Translations under genes and position numbers: made by a program | Assembly: GCF_013839515.1 (NCBI RefSeq) | Contig: NZ_JACDNQ010000002.1 | Span: 62,001 to 126,000, forward strand | Direction: 5' to 3' | Length of the DNA: 64,000 nt | From: Natronomonas salinimetallica | GTDB taxonomy: Archaea > Halobacteriota > Halobacteria > Halobacteriales > Haloarculaceae | The notes under the pieces: generated by a model | Database searches by the model: none | What the model was told of the DNA's origin: nothing | The model's input: the letters and a program-made list of their open reading frames with translations, nothing else | Part shown: positions 17,598-24,983 of the stretch, in pieces | Position numbering within the stretch: position 1 is the first letter of the stretch | Layout of the letters: every line of letters starts with the position of its first letter

Positions 17598-18611
17598 ATG
17601 GCCCGACCGATCGGCGACGGAAGCGGCCCGATAGAACGGAAAATACAGGTCACCGGTGGATCGACGTATACGGTTTCGATCCCGAAAGCGTGGGCGAACG
17701 CACGTGATATCGGCTCCGGCTCTCCGGTGTATCTATACCCTTTCGAGGATCGGCTGGTCGTCGCCCAACCGGACCGGGACGGGGTCATCAGGCACGCACG
17801 AATCAACGTCGAGGCCGTCGGGGAGGACGCGCTGTCCGAACAGATCGAAGCGGCCTACGCCGCCGGTGCCGACGAGGTCGTCGTGGAGTCCGACACCGGC
17901 TTCGATTCGACGGAACGGCGGATCGCGAGCGGCGCGATCACGAGCCTCGTTGGGATCGAGATTTCCTCCGAGACCGACCACGAGATCGTCGCACGGAGCC
18001 TGCTCGATCCATCGGAAGTCTCACTCGACGGGACGATCGACCAACTCCGGGGGATCGCGCTGTCGATGCACGAGAACGCAATCCGGGCCGTGATCGGGGC
18101 AGACGACGACAGCGAGGAGCTCGCCCGCCACGTCGTCTCGCGCGACGACGACGTCGACCGGCTGTTCGCCCTCGTCAGTCGCCAGTTCTACCGGGCGCTG
18201 ACGGACGTCCGCGAGATCGATAAACTCGGGATCGACCGCCGGATCGCGTTCACCCGGTTCCGGACGGCCAGACAGCTGGAGCGGATCGCGGATCACGCCG
18301 AACTCATCGCCGACGTCGCTATCAGGCGGGACGGTCCGCCGGATCCGGATCTCGGCGACCGCTTCGAGGAGCTTGCGACCGACGCCAGACGGGTCGTCCG
18401 GGCGGCTCTGGACGGCAACACCGGTGAGGCGTTGATCCGTCGCGACGACGTCGTCGATCGTATCGAGGACCTCGATCGGGACCTCTATGGGGCGGATCGG
18501 GACGGAACGTACCTTCACGGGCGCGTGCTCGAAAGCGTGAGACGGACGGCCGAATACGGCGGGAACGTCGCCGAGATCGCGACGCTCGCCGGGATCGCAG
18601 AACGACAGTGA
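17598..18611 (+). CDS. AbrB-type DNA-binding / PhoU-domain phosphate regulator
   Basis: 337 aa. The N-terminal ~50 residues form a swapped-hairpin AbrB/SpoVT domain (ERKIQVTGGSTYTVSIPKAWA). The rest is PhoU-like, with DLR-type acidic helices (RTARQLERIADHAELIADVA, VDRIEDLDRDLYG). Such fusions are thought to act as transcription regulators of phosphate genes in archaea, directly joining the PhoU sensor fold to DNA binding. It starts 2 bp after the phoU stop, so it is the sixth gene of the operon. It is a candidate reader of the palindromes at 10911 and 11843; that link is speculation. Confidence 0.88.
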   Translation: MARPIGDGSGPIERKIQVTGGSTYTVSIPKAWANARDIGSGSPVYLYPFEDRLVVAQPDRDGVIRHARINVEAVGEDALSEQIEAAYAAGADEVVVESDTGFDSTERRIASGAITSLVGIEISSETDHEIVARSLLDPSEVSLDGTIDQLRGIALSMHENAIRAVIGADDDSEELARHVVSRDDDVDRLFALVSRQFYRALTDVREIDKLGIDRRIAFTRFRTARQLERIADHAELIADVAIRRDGPPDPDLGDRFEELATDARRVVRAALDGNTGEALIRRDDVVDRIEDLDRDLYGADRDGTYLHGRVLESVRRTAEYGGNVAEIATLAGIAERQ

Positions 18612-18651
18612 ATCCGCACAAACCGGAACTCGACGACACCATCAAAACGAC

Positions 18652-19092
18652 ATGACAGACACGTACACACTCGGATTCGTCTGCGTACAGAACGCGGGCC
18701 GAAGCCAGATGGCGACGGCGTTCGCGGAGCGAGAACGGACGCGGCGCGGCCTCGAGGAAGCCGTCGAAATCGTGACCGGCGGCACGCATCCGGCGGAGTC
18801 GGTCCACGACGTCGTCGTCCGGGTCATGAACGGGACGGACACGGGGATCGACCTCTCCGATCGGACGCCCCGGAAGGTACCGTCCGAGGAGCTCGGAGCC
18901 TGCGACGTCGTCGCGACGATGGGCTGTTCGACGCTCGAACTCGACGCCGATGCGGACGTCGACGTCCGTGACTGGGCGCTCGACGACCCCGACGGGGCCG
19001 ACCTCGACGAGGCCCGCCGGATCCGCGATACGGTACAAAAGCGCGTCGAGGACCTCTTCGACGAGGTCGAGGCCGACCTCGGGCATCGGTAG
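18652..19092 (+). CDS. Low-molecular-weight protein phosphatase / arsenate reductase-like protein
   Basis: 146 aa. The P-loop C11VQNAGRS18 fits the CX5R(S/T) signature of LMW phosphatases and ArsC-type arsenate reductases. The second acid is expected in the DWALDDPDG segment, the usual DP motif near the C-terminus. It follows the phosphate regulator by 40 bp, and could dephosphorylate a protein or reduce arsenate entering through the phosphate importer; sequence does not separate the two. Further cysteines needed for thioredoxin-coupled ArsC are not evident (only C84 and C89 around CDVVATMGC). Confidence 0.85.
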   Translation: MTDTYTLGFVCVQNAGRSQMATAFAERERTRRGLEEAVEIVTGGTHPAESVHDVVVRVMNGTDTGIDLSDRTPRKVPSEELGACDVVATMGCSTLELDADADVDVRDWALDDPDGADLDEARRIRDTVQKRVEDLFDEVEADLGHR

Positions 19093-19110
19093 TGGATTTC
19101 GTGTGCCATG

Positions 19111-19196
19111 GTATAGTAGACATCGCAACTATGTACACATCGATCGCACTGCCGCCGTGCGATCGAGTGTATATTGTCTTCCAATCTCTACTATAC
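19111..19196. repeat. 86-bp palindromic element (10-bp terminal arms, 10-bp central hairpin)
   Basis: GTATAGTAGA at 19111-19120 is the exact reverse complement of TCTACTATAC at 19187-19196. In the centre TCGATCGCAC (19140-19149) pairs with GTGCGATCGA (19157-19166) around a 7-nt loop. The whole unit could fold into a long hairpin and may end transcription of the phosphate operon, or be a mobile repeat. Its right end runs into the next MITE-like element. No clear target duplication is visible. Confidence 0.8.
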
Positions 19197-19301
19197 TGAC
19201 GGACAAAAGAATGTACACACGACGCACGAGGATCACGCCGCTCGACGGAGCGAACGGCGGATCACTCGTGAGTCGATTTTATTTGATTTCGGCCACCAGT
19301 A
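19194..19301. mobile_element. MITE-like element, family 2 copy 1 (108 bp)
   Basis: Runs from TACTGACGGACAAAAG to CGGCCACCAGTA. It matches the reverse complement of 40264-40371 with only about five differences over 108 bp, and contains the same near-perfect internal hairpin (CGCCG...CGGCG). The flanking 3 bp do not match here (CTA/TAT), perhaps because the 86-bp palindrome abuts its left end. Non-coding and too short for a transposase. Confidence 0.8.
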
Positions 19302-19384
19302 TATATCCCCGGCGGAGGACCGAACAGTCCCACCGCCTCCCTCACCGGCGCACGAATCGCGTGCCATCGGGACCGCCGGCAGTC

Positions 19385-20059
19385 TCACCGAAGCCGTCGG
19401 GTAACTGCGAGTCCCTCTCCGAGCGGCAGGAGCGTCGTCTCGAACCCCTCGGCGGACCGGACGTGATCGAGATAGACCGCGATACCGCGGGCCGCCTCGG
19501 CGTGTGGATCGCCGGGTCGCCCGCCGTCGCCGCCGTCGACCAGTCTGTCGTACACCGCCTCGAACCCGTGAGGGCCTTCGATCGCGTTGTCGGCGACGAC
19601 GAGGCCGCCGACGGAAAGCTTCGGGCGGATCGCCTCGAACGCCTCGACGTACCGGTGTTTTTCGTTGTCGATCAACGCGACGTCGAAGGGGCCCTCGTAG
19701 CCCTCGACGGTCTCGATCGCGTCCCCCAACTCGAACCGTGCCCGGTCGGCGTAGCCGCCCCGGTCGAGATACTCGCGGGCCGCATCGAGTTCGCCGGCGT
19801 CGACCTCGGTGAGGACGATCTCGCCGCAGTCGGCCATCCCGCCGAGGAACCAATAGGCCGAGTAGCCGAACCCGGAGCCGAACTCGAAGACCCGTTCGGC
19901 GTCGGCGAGGCCGGCGAGCGCCCGCAGCCACCCGCCGACGGCGGGTCCGACGGTGGGAAAGCCGGTCTCCTCGGCGCGTCGGTCCATCTCGGAGAGCACC
20001 GCGTCCGGTGCGGGGCCGACGGTCGCGGCGACGGCGTCGATGTCGTCGGGAACTGTCAT
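19385..20059 (-). CDS. Class I SAM-dependent O-methyltransferase (caffeoyl-CoA OMT-like)
   Basis: 224 aa starting MTVPDD at 20059, chosen because TTTTAT (minus strand, 20087-20092) is 28-33 bp upstream. SAM-binding motif I is VFEFGSGFGYSAYWFL, followed by VLTEVDAGEL, and motif IV FDVALIDNEKHRY, as in the bacterial/archaeal O-methyltransferase family 3. The methyl acceptor is unknown. Cytosolic. It stands alone with its 3' end facing the repeat cluster. Confidence 0.85.
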   Translation of the reverse strand: MTVPDDIDAVAATVGPAPDAVLSEMDRRAEETGFPTVGPAVGGWLRALAGLADAERVFEFGSGFGYSAYWFLGGMADCGEIVLTEVDAGELDAAREYLDRGGYADRARFELGDAIETVEGYEGPFDVALIDNEKHRYVEAFEAIRPKLSVGGLVVADNAIEGPHGFEAVYDRLVDGGDGGRPGDPHAEAARGIAVYLDHVRSAEGFETTLLPLGEGLAVTRRLR

Positions 20060-20228
20060 GCGACCGGACCGAAGGGCCGTGAGGACATAAAAGCGGTATC
20101 TGCGGCTTCGAGGCGGCGGCTCCGGCCGCACGTCGTGCGGGACCGGTGGTCCCTCCGGGTATCCGAACGCCCCCGGCCCGTGCGGGGTGAGCGAGGTCGA
20201 AACACCGAGCGGCGGAGGGCGGGGGAGT

Positions 20229-20798
20229 TCATTTCGGCCACTTTATCGAACAGCCACGGGAGGGCAGAAACGTCTCCTCCGGCGTTTCACCCGCGAGGAC
20301 GGCATCGATCGCATCGCGCATGTCGCCCCCCGGTTCGCCGGAGGGCTCGTCGTCGGGGGTCATCGCGTCGTCGAAGCGGCCGTGGTAAGCCAGCCGGAAC
20401 GTGTCGTCGTCGTTTTCGAACAAGAACGGATCGGGCGTACAGACCGCACCGTAGGCCCGTGCGACGGCGGCCGTTCCGTCGCGAAGATACGCCGTGAGAT
20501 CGACCTCGCCGCGCTCGACGCGCTCGACCATCTTCTCGAAGGAGTCCTCGGGGTACTCCCCGGCGTCGTTGGGGTTGATCCCGACGACGGCGACGCCGTC
20601 GTACTCCTCTGTGATCCCGTTCATCGTCTCGAACTTCGCCTGCACGTACGGGCAGTGATTGCACATGAACACGACGAGCAAGGCGTCGTGGTCGTCGAAC
20701 GCCCCGAGACTGTAGGTCCGCCCGTCGGTCTCCCGCAGTTCGAACTCGGGGGCACGGTCGCCGTACTCCAGTTCGTCCGCGTCTGATTCGCGTGCCAT
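20229..20798 (-). CDS. Thioredoxin-like redoxin with CNHC motif
   Basis: 189 aa from ATG 20798; a T-rich box (about 20820-20828, minus strand) 22-30 bp upstream supports this start. The AhpC/TSA-type fold has VVFMCNHCPYVQAKFE, a CxxC redox pair in the place used by the 'thioredoxin family' proteins common in haloarchaea. Later landmarks are VVGINPNDAGEYPEDS and CTPDPFLFE. Probably a thiol oxidoreductase or peroxidase-like enzyme in the cytosol; substrate unknown. Confidence 0.85.
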   Translation of the reverse strand: MARESDADELEYGDRAPEFELRETDGRTYSLGAFDDHDALLVVFMCNHCPYVQAKFETMNGITEEYDGVAVVGINPNDAGEYPEDSFEKMVERVERGEVDLTAYLRDGTAAVARAYGAVCTPDPFLFENDDDTFRLAYHGRFDDAMTPDDEPSGEPGGDMRDAIDAVLAGETPEETFLPSRGCSIKWPK

Positions 20799-20884
20799 GG
20801 GCGGTCTTTGCGCCCCTCGGAAAAAAACCATCCCTCGATCGGTCGGCCCATCCCCCCCCGTCGTCCGGAGGCGCCCGACCGCGT

Positions 20885-21304
20885 TCACCCCTCGAACGTC
20901 GTCAAAAAGACCGCCACGACCGCGAGGACGATGCCGGCGCCCTTCCGAACCGTCAGCGCTTCGTCGAGAACGACGATCCCGATGACCGAACTGGCGACCA
21001 AAAAGAGCCCGAAGATCGGGACGACGACGCTGACCGGCCCGCCCGCGAGCGCTCTGTAGTACGCGAGGATGCCGACGGTCAGACAGGCCCCGGCGGCGTA
21101 CATGTACGGGGCCCGTTCGTGGGTCAGCGCCGAGAGGAAGGGCCGGTCGGTCGCGAGCACGAGCGTGAGCGTGCCGACCACGAGCATCCCGTTCGTCACC
21201 AATGCGACGGTGTCCGCCGGGAGTTCCTGCATCGCGACCTTCGTCAACGGTGCGACCGCGGCGTAGGCGACGAGCGCAACCAGCGCATACCAGAGGTACT
21301 GCAT
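20885..21304 (-). CDS. EamA-type (DMT superfamily) small transporter
   Basis: 139 aa with four predicted transmembrane helices (about 3-23, 34-54, 67-87 and 95-138). The pattern YALVALVAYAAVAPLTKVAM and PIFGLFLVASSVIGIVVLDE is characteristic of EamA/EmrE half-size transporters. The conserved glutamate in VVLDEALT is present. It probably works as a dimer; the cargo is unknown. The start region is tandemly duplicated just upstream. Confidence 0.82.
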   Translation of the reverse strand: MQYLWYALVALVAYAAVAPLTKVAMQELPADTVALVTNGMLVVGTLTLVLATDRPFLSALTHERAPYMYAAGACLTVGILAYYRALAGGPVSVVVPIFGLFLVASSVIGIVVLDEALTVRKGAGIVLAVVAVFLTTFEG

Positions 21305-21331
21305 ACGTCTCCCCGGAGGTACTGCATACGT
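21293..21331. repeat. 23-bp tandem duplication over a start codon
   Basis: GAGGTACTGCATACGT occurs at 21293-21308 and again at 21316-21331 (period 23). Each copy contains CAT, the minus-strand ATG. Copy 1 carries the start of the EamA-type gene. Copy 2 gives an out-of-frame ATG 23 nt further upstream. Confidence 0.9.
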
Positions 21332-21424
21332 ATCACGTCAACGACGCGCGAAGATCGCTGTCGACGTTCTCACCGGTGCTTTCGAAACCGTCAAACCCGG
21401 TCACAGCCAACGCACACACATCAG

Positions 21425-22240
21425 ATGACGCTCACGAAACGGATCATCCCGTGTATCGACGTCGATGTGGACGACGACGGGGAGGCAGCCGTCTACACCG
21501 GGGTCAACTTCGAGGACCTCGAGTACACCGGCGACCCCGTCGAACTCGCAAAAAAGTACAACGAGGCCGGCGCAGACGAGTTCGTCTTTCTCGACATCAC
21601 CGCGTCGGCGGAGGGCCGGGAGACGATGCTCGACACCGTCTCGGCGGTGGCCGACGAGTGTTTCATCCCGCTGACCGTCGGCGGCGGCATCCGGACGACC
21701 CCCGACATCAAGGAGACGCTTCGGGCCGGCGCGGACAAGGTGTCTATCAATACCGGTGCGATCGAACGCCCCGAACTGATCGAGGAGGGTGCCGAGGCGT
21801 TCGGCAGTCAGTGTATCGTCATCTCCGTCGACGCCCGGCGGCGCTTCGACGAATCGGGCGAGTACTACGCCGAGGTGGACGGCGAATCATGCTGGTTCGA
21901 GTGTACCGTCAAGGGCGGCCGCGAGGGAACCGATATCGACGTCGTCGAGTGGGCTCGCGAGGCCGCAGGCCGGGGCGCGGGCGAGCTCTTCGTCAACTCG
22001 ATCGATGCCGACGGGACCAAAGACGGCTACGACGTCCCGCTGACGAAGGCGGTCTGTGACAACGTCTCGACGCCCGTCATCGCCTCCTCGGGGTGTGGCT
22101 CCCCGAAACACATGGAGGAGGTGTTTACCGACGCCGGTGCGGACGCCGCCCTCGCCGCGTCGATCTTCCACTTCGAGGAGTACTCCGTCGACGAGGTCAA
22201 ACGAACCCTCGACGAGCAGGGGATCCCCGTTCGGCTCTAG
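21425..22240 (+). CDS. hisF: Imidazole glycerol phosphate synthase subunit HisF
   Basis: 271 aa (beta/alpha)8-barrel cyclase of histidine and purine-precursor synthesis: PRFAR plus HisH-derived ammonia gives IGP and AICAR. It starts [20 protein letters not shown], where the first catalytic aspartate is D12. [30 protein letters not shown] (second catalytic Asp) and [17 protein letters not shown] are the standard phosphate-binding and catalytic motifs. The insertion around residues 18-22 is acidic, as in halophiles. HisH is not in the window. Confidence 0.95.
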   Translation: MTLTKRIIPCIDVDVDDDGEAAVYTGVNFEDLEYTGDPVELAKKYNEAGADEFVFLDITASAEGRETMLDTVSAVADECFIPLTVGGGIRTTPDIKETLRAGADKVSINTGAIERPELIEEGAEAFGSQCIVISVDARRRFDESGEYYAEVDGESCWFECTVKGGREGTDIDVVEWAREAAGRGAGELFVNSIDADGTKDGYDVPLTKAVCDNVSTPVIASSGCGSPKHMEEVFTDAGADAALAASIFHFEEYSVDEVKRTLDEQGIPVRL

Positions 22241-22274
22241 CGGTGTGGCGGCCGTGGGTTCGGCGAACAGAAGC

Positions 22275-22280
22275 TTTTAT
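22275..22280 (+). promoter_or_regulatory. TATA box upstream of the mini-ORF and zinc-ribbon gene
   Basis: TTTTAT predicts a transcript start near 22303-22310, immediately before the ATG of a seven-codon mini-ORF rather than at the GTG of the main gene. Confidence 0.45.
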
Positions 22281-22310
22281 CCCGTCGGGAGCGTCGGTGC
22301 GGGCACCAAG

Positions 22311-22334
22311 ATGGCGGTGTACGTACGCCGGTGA
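22311..22334 (+). CDS. Seven-codon upstream ORF (MAVYVRR) overlapping the next start
   Basis: ATG at 22311 reads MAVYVRR and stops with TGA at 22332-22334. The GTG of the main gene is 22331-22333, so stop and start overlap as GTGA. This is the geometry of translational coupling by re-initiation. The mini-ORF could equally be incidental. Confidence 0.35.
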   Translation: MAVYVRR

Positions 22335-23146
22335 AATGGCAGTGTGCATGGTGTGGCCGGGAATACGACTCCGAGGACCCGCCCTGTGGGACCTGCGGAC
22401 ACGAGGTGTTCGAACCGGTCTCTGCGGGATCGGCTTCCCCGTTCGAGAGCGGATCACTCGTGTGGGTCTGTACGAACTGCGGACGCGAACACGTCAAACA
22501 CTCGCCGCCGTGTTCGCGCTGTGGGAACCACGTCCTCGAGAAGCGCGAGGCCGGCAGCGCCGACCTGAGCGAGGACGTCTCGATCCCCGGTTACCTCTCC
22601 GTCGGCAAGCCGTACCTGTTCGGCATCGTCGCCGTCCTCGTGTTGGTCGGGCTCGTCCTCGCGGGCGTCGTTCCGCTTCCGGGCCTCACGGGGCCGCCGG
22701 CCCCTCCGGACGCGCCGGGCGATGCGGATACGAGCGCGGGACTCGACCTCGCCGTCGTCGAAGCGGAACTCCACGGGAGTCTCGACGCCGAACGAGCGGC
22801 GGCCGGGAGCGCCCAGCGGGCACGCGGTGACGGTCTCGACGCGTTCGCCGAGTACGCGACCCGCCACCGTGTCGCCGACCGATACGACCCCGAGTACGAC
22901 GGGACGGTTCCCGATTTCGGAGCGTTCGATCCCCAGTGTGGTACCTCCCCGACGTTCGGAATCGCGGAGCCGGACGTCGATATCACTGCGTACGACGGCG
23001 AGTCGGCCGTGGCCGAGGCGCTCGCCGATCGGCTGCTGTCGAACGGGGACGTCCGCGAGGCCGCCCTCGACGATCGCAGGGCCGAGGGAATCGATGTCCA
23101 CGTCGGGCCGGACGGGACGGTGTTCGTCGGCTATCTCGCCTGTTGA
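22331..23146 (+). CDS. Membrane-anchored double zinc-ribbon protein with CAP-like domain
   Basis: 271 aa. Two CxxC...CxxC zinc ribbons at the N-terminus (CAWCGREYD...CGTCGHE and CTNCGREHV...CSRCGNH) are followed by one transmembrane helix (about 93-115) and a proline-rich linker. The outer domain looks like a divergent CAP/SCP domain (LHGSLDAERAAAGSAQR, VADRLLSN-type helix, GIDVHVGPDGTVFVGYLAC). The GTG start follows from a stop in the frame of the upstream ATG. Topology suggests an inside zinc sensor or binder joined to an outside domain. Function unknown; CAP assignment is tentative. Confidence 0.75.
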   Translation: MKWQCAWCGREYDSEDPPCGTCGHEVFEPVSAGSASPFESGSLVWVCTNCGREHVKHSPPCSRCGNHVLEKREAGSADLSEDVSIPGYLSVGKPYLFGIVAVLVLVGLVLAGVVPLPGLTGPPAPPDAPGDADTSAGLDLAVVEAELHGSLDAERAAAGSAQRARGDGLDAFAEYATRHRVADRYDPEYDGTVPDFGAFDPQCGTSPTFGIAEPDVDITAYDGESAVAEALADRLLSNGDVREAALDDRRAEGIDVHVGPDGTVFVGYLAC

Positions 23147-23188
23147 CCGGTCGGTCGCCGGCCGTATTCGAAAGTACGTCCGGCGGTA

Positions 23189-23473
23189 TCAGGCCGCGGA
23201 TTCGAAGGATTCGGCGAAGGCGTCGGCTTTCGTCTTTACACCGGCCGCCCCGGCCTCGAGGGCGTCGAGCGGGTCGATGCTGCCGTCCGTTTTGAGCGTA
23301 ACGACGGGGTCGGTCTGGCCACCCGACTGTTCGGGGTTCATATCGTAGGTCGCGGTCGTGACGCCGTCGACTTCGAGCAGTGCCCCCTTCAGGACGTTCA
23401 TGAAGGTGTGGTCCTCGCCTTGTACTTCGATCGACAGTTCCGTCTCCAGGTTCTCGATGACACGGAGGTCCAT
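23189..23473 (-). CDS. rpo11: DNA-directed RNA polymerase subunit L (Rpo11)
   Basis: 94 aa. [20 protein letters not shown] is the RPB11/RpoL dimerisation signature, followed by [12 protein letters not shown]. It pairs with subunit D (Rpo3) to start RNA polymerase assembly, like the bacterial alpha dimer. Length is standard. Convergent with the zinc-ribbon gene; its stop lies 43 bp past that gene's end. Confidence 0.93.
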   Translation of the reverse strand: MDLRVIENLETELSIEVQGEDHTFMNVLKGALLEVDGVTTATYDMNPEQSGGQTDPVVTLKTDGSIDPLDALEAGAAGVKTKADAFAESFESAA

Positions 23474-23653
23474 TACCGGACGGTACGCGTATCGGCCGTA
23501 TGAGCGTTACGGAGCCTCGGTGACAGACCGACTCCTCGGACACGCTCTCTCCTGACACGTTTCCCCTTGATACGCCCCGATGATCAGGTGCCGTCCGGGG
23601 GTAGCCGACGCGAGCCGCCCTTTGTGTATAGTATTGTAAATTTCACCCAAAAC

Positions 23654-23660
23654 TATTATA
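23654..23660 (+). promoter_or_regulatory. TATA box of the downstream thioredoxin gene
   Basis: TATTATA lies 26-32 bp before the ATG at 23686, inside an AT-rich stretch (about 23628-23660) that stands out from the GC-rich surroundings. Confidence 0.6.
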
Positions 23661-23685
23661 CCGCCGCGGGCGCTACTCCGAAGCG

Positions 23686-24030
23686 ATGAGTTCCAAAGCA
23701 GAACCCGTCCCGACCGAACCGATCCACCTGAGCGACGACGGCGATCTCGACGATGTGGTATCGACGTACGACGTCGTCCTCGCCGACTTCTACGCCGACT
23801 GGTGTGGTCCGTGTCAGATGATGGAGCCGGCGATCGAGTCGGTCGCGGCCGACACCGACGCCGCCGTCGTGAAAGTCGACGTCGACCGGTTTCAGGGGCT
23901 CGCCTCCCAGTTCGGCGTCCAGGGGATCCCCGCGCTGTTCCTCTTTGCCGACGGCGAGAACGTCGAACAGCTCGTCGGGATGAAATCCGAAGAACAGCTC
24001 TCGAACGTGATCGATCGCTACACCGAGTGA
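23686..24030 (+). CDS. Thioredoxin
   Basis: 114 aa. Active site WCGPCQ with C40 and C43, cis-Pro in GIPALFLF, and DFYADWCGPC context. Typical cytosolic thioredoxin length apart from an acidic 25-residue lead. Leaderless promoter upstream. A run of 12 cytosines (24034-24045) starts three bases after the stop codon. It is a second full thioredoxin in the window besides 6473-6871, so the two probably serve different partners. Confidence 0.93.
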   Translation: MSSKAEPVPTEPIHLSDDGDLDDVVSTYDVVLADFYADWCGPCQMMEPAIESVAADTDAAVVKVDVDRFQGLASQFGVQGIPALFLFADGENVEQLVGMKSEEQLSNVIDRYTE

Positions 24031-24033
24031 CGT

Positions 24034-24045
24034 CCCCCCCCCCCC
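24034..24045. repeat. Homopolymer of 12 cytosines
   Basis: Twelve C residues in a row directly after the thioredoxin stop. Such runs are prone to replication slippage and to sequencing or assembly error. Confidence 0.9.
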
Positions 24046-24133
24046 GCCGTGACCGGCCGATCCACGCGGTCTTGACGGAGGCTGACCCCGACGCGCTCGA
24101 GCGAACACTACGGCCGCTACAGTGACTCATACG

Positions 24134-24421
24134 ATGACCGATACAACGTCCGGGACGACCCGAGTCTGGATGGTCGAACGGACCTACTCCGACGACGAAC
24201 AGAACCTGATCATCATCACCTACGCGACGCCCGATGGTCGCCGGGACTTCCGCAAGGAGCGCGCGCTGACGAGCTTCACCGGGACGCGACGGGAGACGCC
24301 GGTCAGCCTCGACGTCGATCCCTCGGATCTCGGCGTCGTCGAGGATCCCGACCGGCGCGAGCGGTACGCGGCCGAGGCCGATCGGATGGCCGAAAAACAC
24401 GACCCCGGCGATCCGTTGTAA
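24134..24421 (+). CDS. Conserved haloarchaeal hypothetical protein
   Basis: 95 aa from ATG 24134 (GTG 24122 is possible). The N-terminal half looks like a small beta-sheet (RVWMVERTYS..EQNLIIITYATPDG), the rest is charged and helical (RRERYAAEADRMAEKHD). No signal peptide, cysteine or membrane segment. I do not recognise the function. Its 100-bp spacing from the thioredoxin gene gives weak operon support. Confidence 0.65.
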   Translation: MTDTTSGTTRVWMVERTYSDDEQNLIIITYATPDGRRDFRKERALTSFTGTRRETPVSLDVDPSDLGVVEDPDRRERYAAEADRMAEKHDPGDPL

Positions 24422-24481
24422 CGGGGGATCGGCGAGTACCGATCCGGCTCGATACGCGCCGATACCCGACGACAGTCCCCG

Positions 24482-24814
24482 TCAGTCGTCCGCCGCGGTC
24501 GGCTCCGACCCATCGGTCGCGGCGACGTCCTCGATACTCGGCGGATACTTGCCCCGTTCGAGTTTGAGATCCGACTGTGGGCGCGCCATGCACGTCAGCG
24601 CATACGACTCTCGCTCCTCCTCCGTCAACGCCCGTGCGGCTGGCTGGGCGACCTCGCCCTCGATAATCTCGGCCGAGCACGCCAGGCACATCCCGACGCG
24701 GCAGGAGTACTCCTGTGCGATGCCCTCCTCGATACAGCGTTTGAGGATCGTCTGTTTGTCCGAGACCGTGATCGCCTCGCCGGTCCCGACGAACTCGACG
24801 GTGTACTCTGTCAT
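24482..24814 (-). CDS. [2Fe-2S] plant-type ferredoxin
   Basis: 110 aa. Cluster ligands C38, C43, C46 and C75 lie in SCRVGMCLACSAEI and ALTCMARP, the CX4CX2CX28-29C pattern of plant/halophile ferredoxins. It transfers single electrons in the cytosol. It lacks the ~20-residue acidic insertion near the N-terminus seen in the main haloarchaeal ferredoxin, so it is a shorter paralogue. Partner enzymes are not evident nearby. Confidence 0.92.
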   Translation of the reverse strand: MTEYTVEFVGTGEAITVSDKQTILKRCIEEGIAQEYSCRVGMCLACSAEIIEGEVAQPAARALTEEERESYALTCMARPQSDLKLERGKYPPSIEDVAATDGSEPTAADD

Positions 24815-24889
24815 ACCGATGGGTTAGACCAACCCGGACAAAACTCTTTACCTCCGGGTGTGGCCTCTCGCGCCGTCGGGTCCGGATAA

Positions 24890-24952
24890 CGTGGCCTCGG
24901 TCGTTCGCGCTCTCCGTCATAGCGTGGTCTCGGTCGTTCGCGCTCTCCGTCA
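24890..24952. repeat. 33-bp tandem duplication upstream of the MutS-like gene
   Basis: The string CTCGGTCGTTCGCGCTCTCC, with a few flanking bases, occurs twice with a period of 33 (from about 24890 and 24923). The two copies differ at one position (GGCCTC/GGTCTC). It lies within the 100 bp before the ATG at 24984, so it may alter promoter spacing. Confidence 0.85.
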
Positions 24953-24983
24953 GCCTCATACCCCACCTGGACGTTCCACGAAC

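Noticed and set aside
23174-23191. Sequence ACGTCCGGCGGTATCA resembling a right end of the family-1 MITE
   Set aside because: No matching left end 107 bp upstream and no target duplication. It may be chance or a very decayed end.
23189-23473. Elongation factor 1-beta as identity of this small gene
   Set aside because: The [15 protein letters not shown] segment is specific to RNA polymerase subunit L.
24046-24125. Short frame ending ADPDALERTLRPLQ after the C-tract
   Set aside because: Looks like a protein end, but has no start, promoter or room; at most a decayed fragment.
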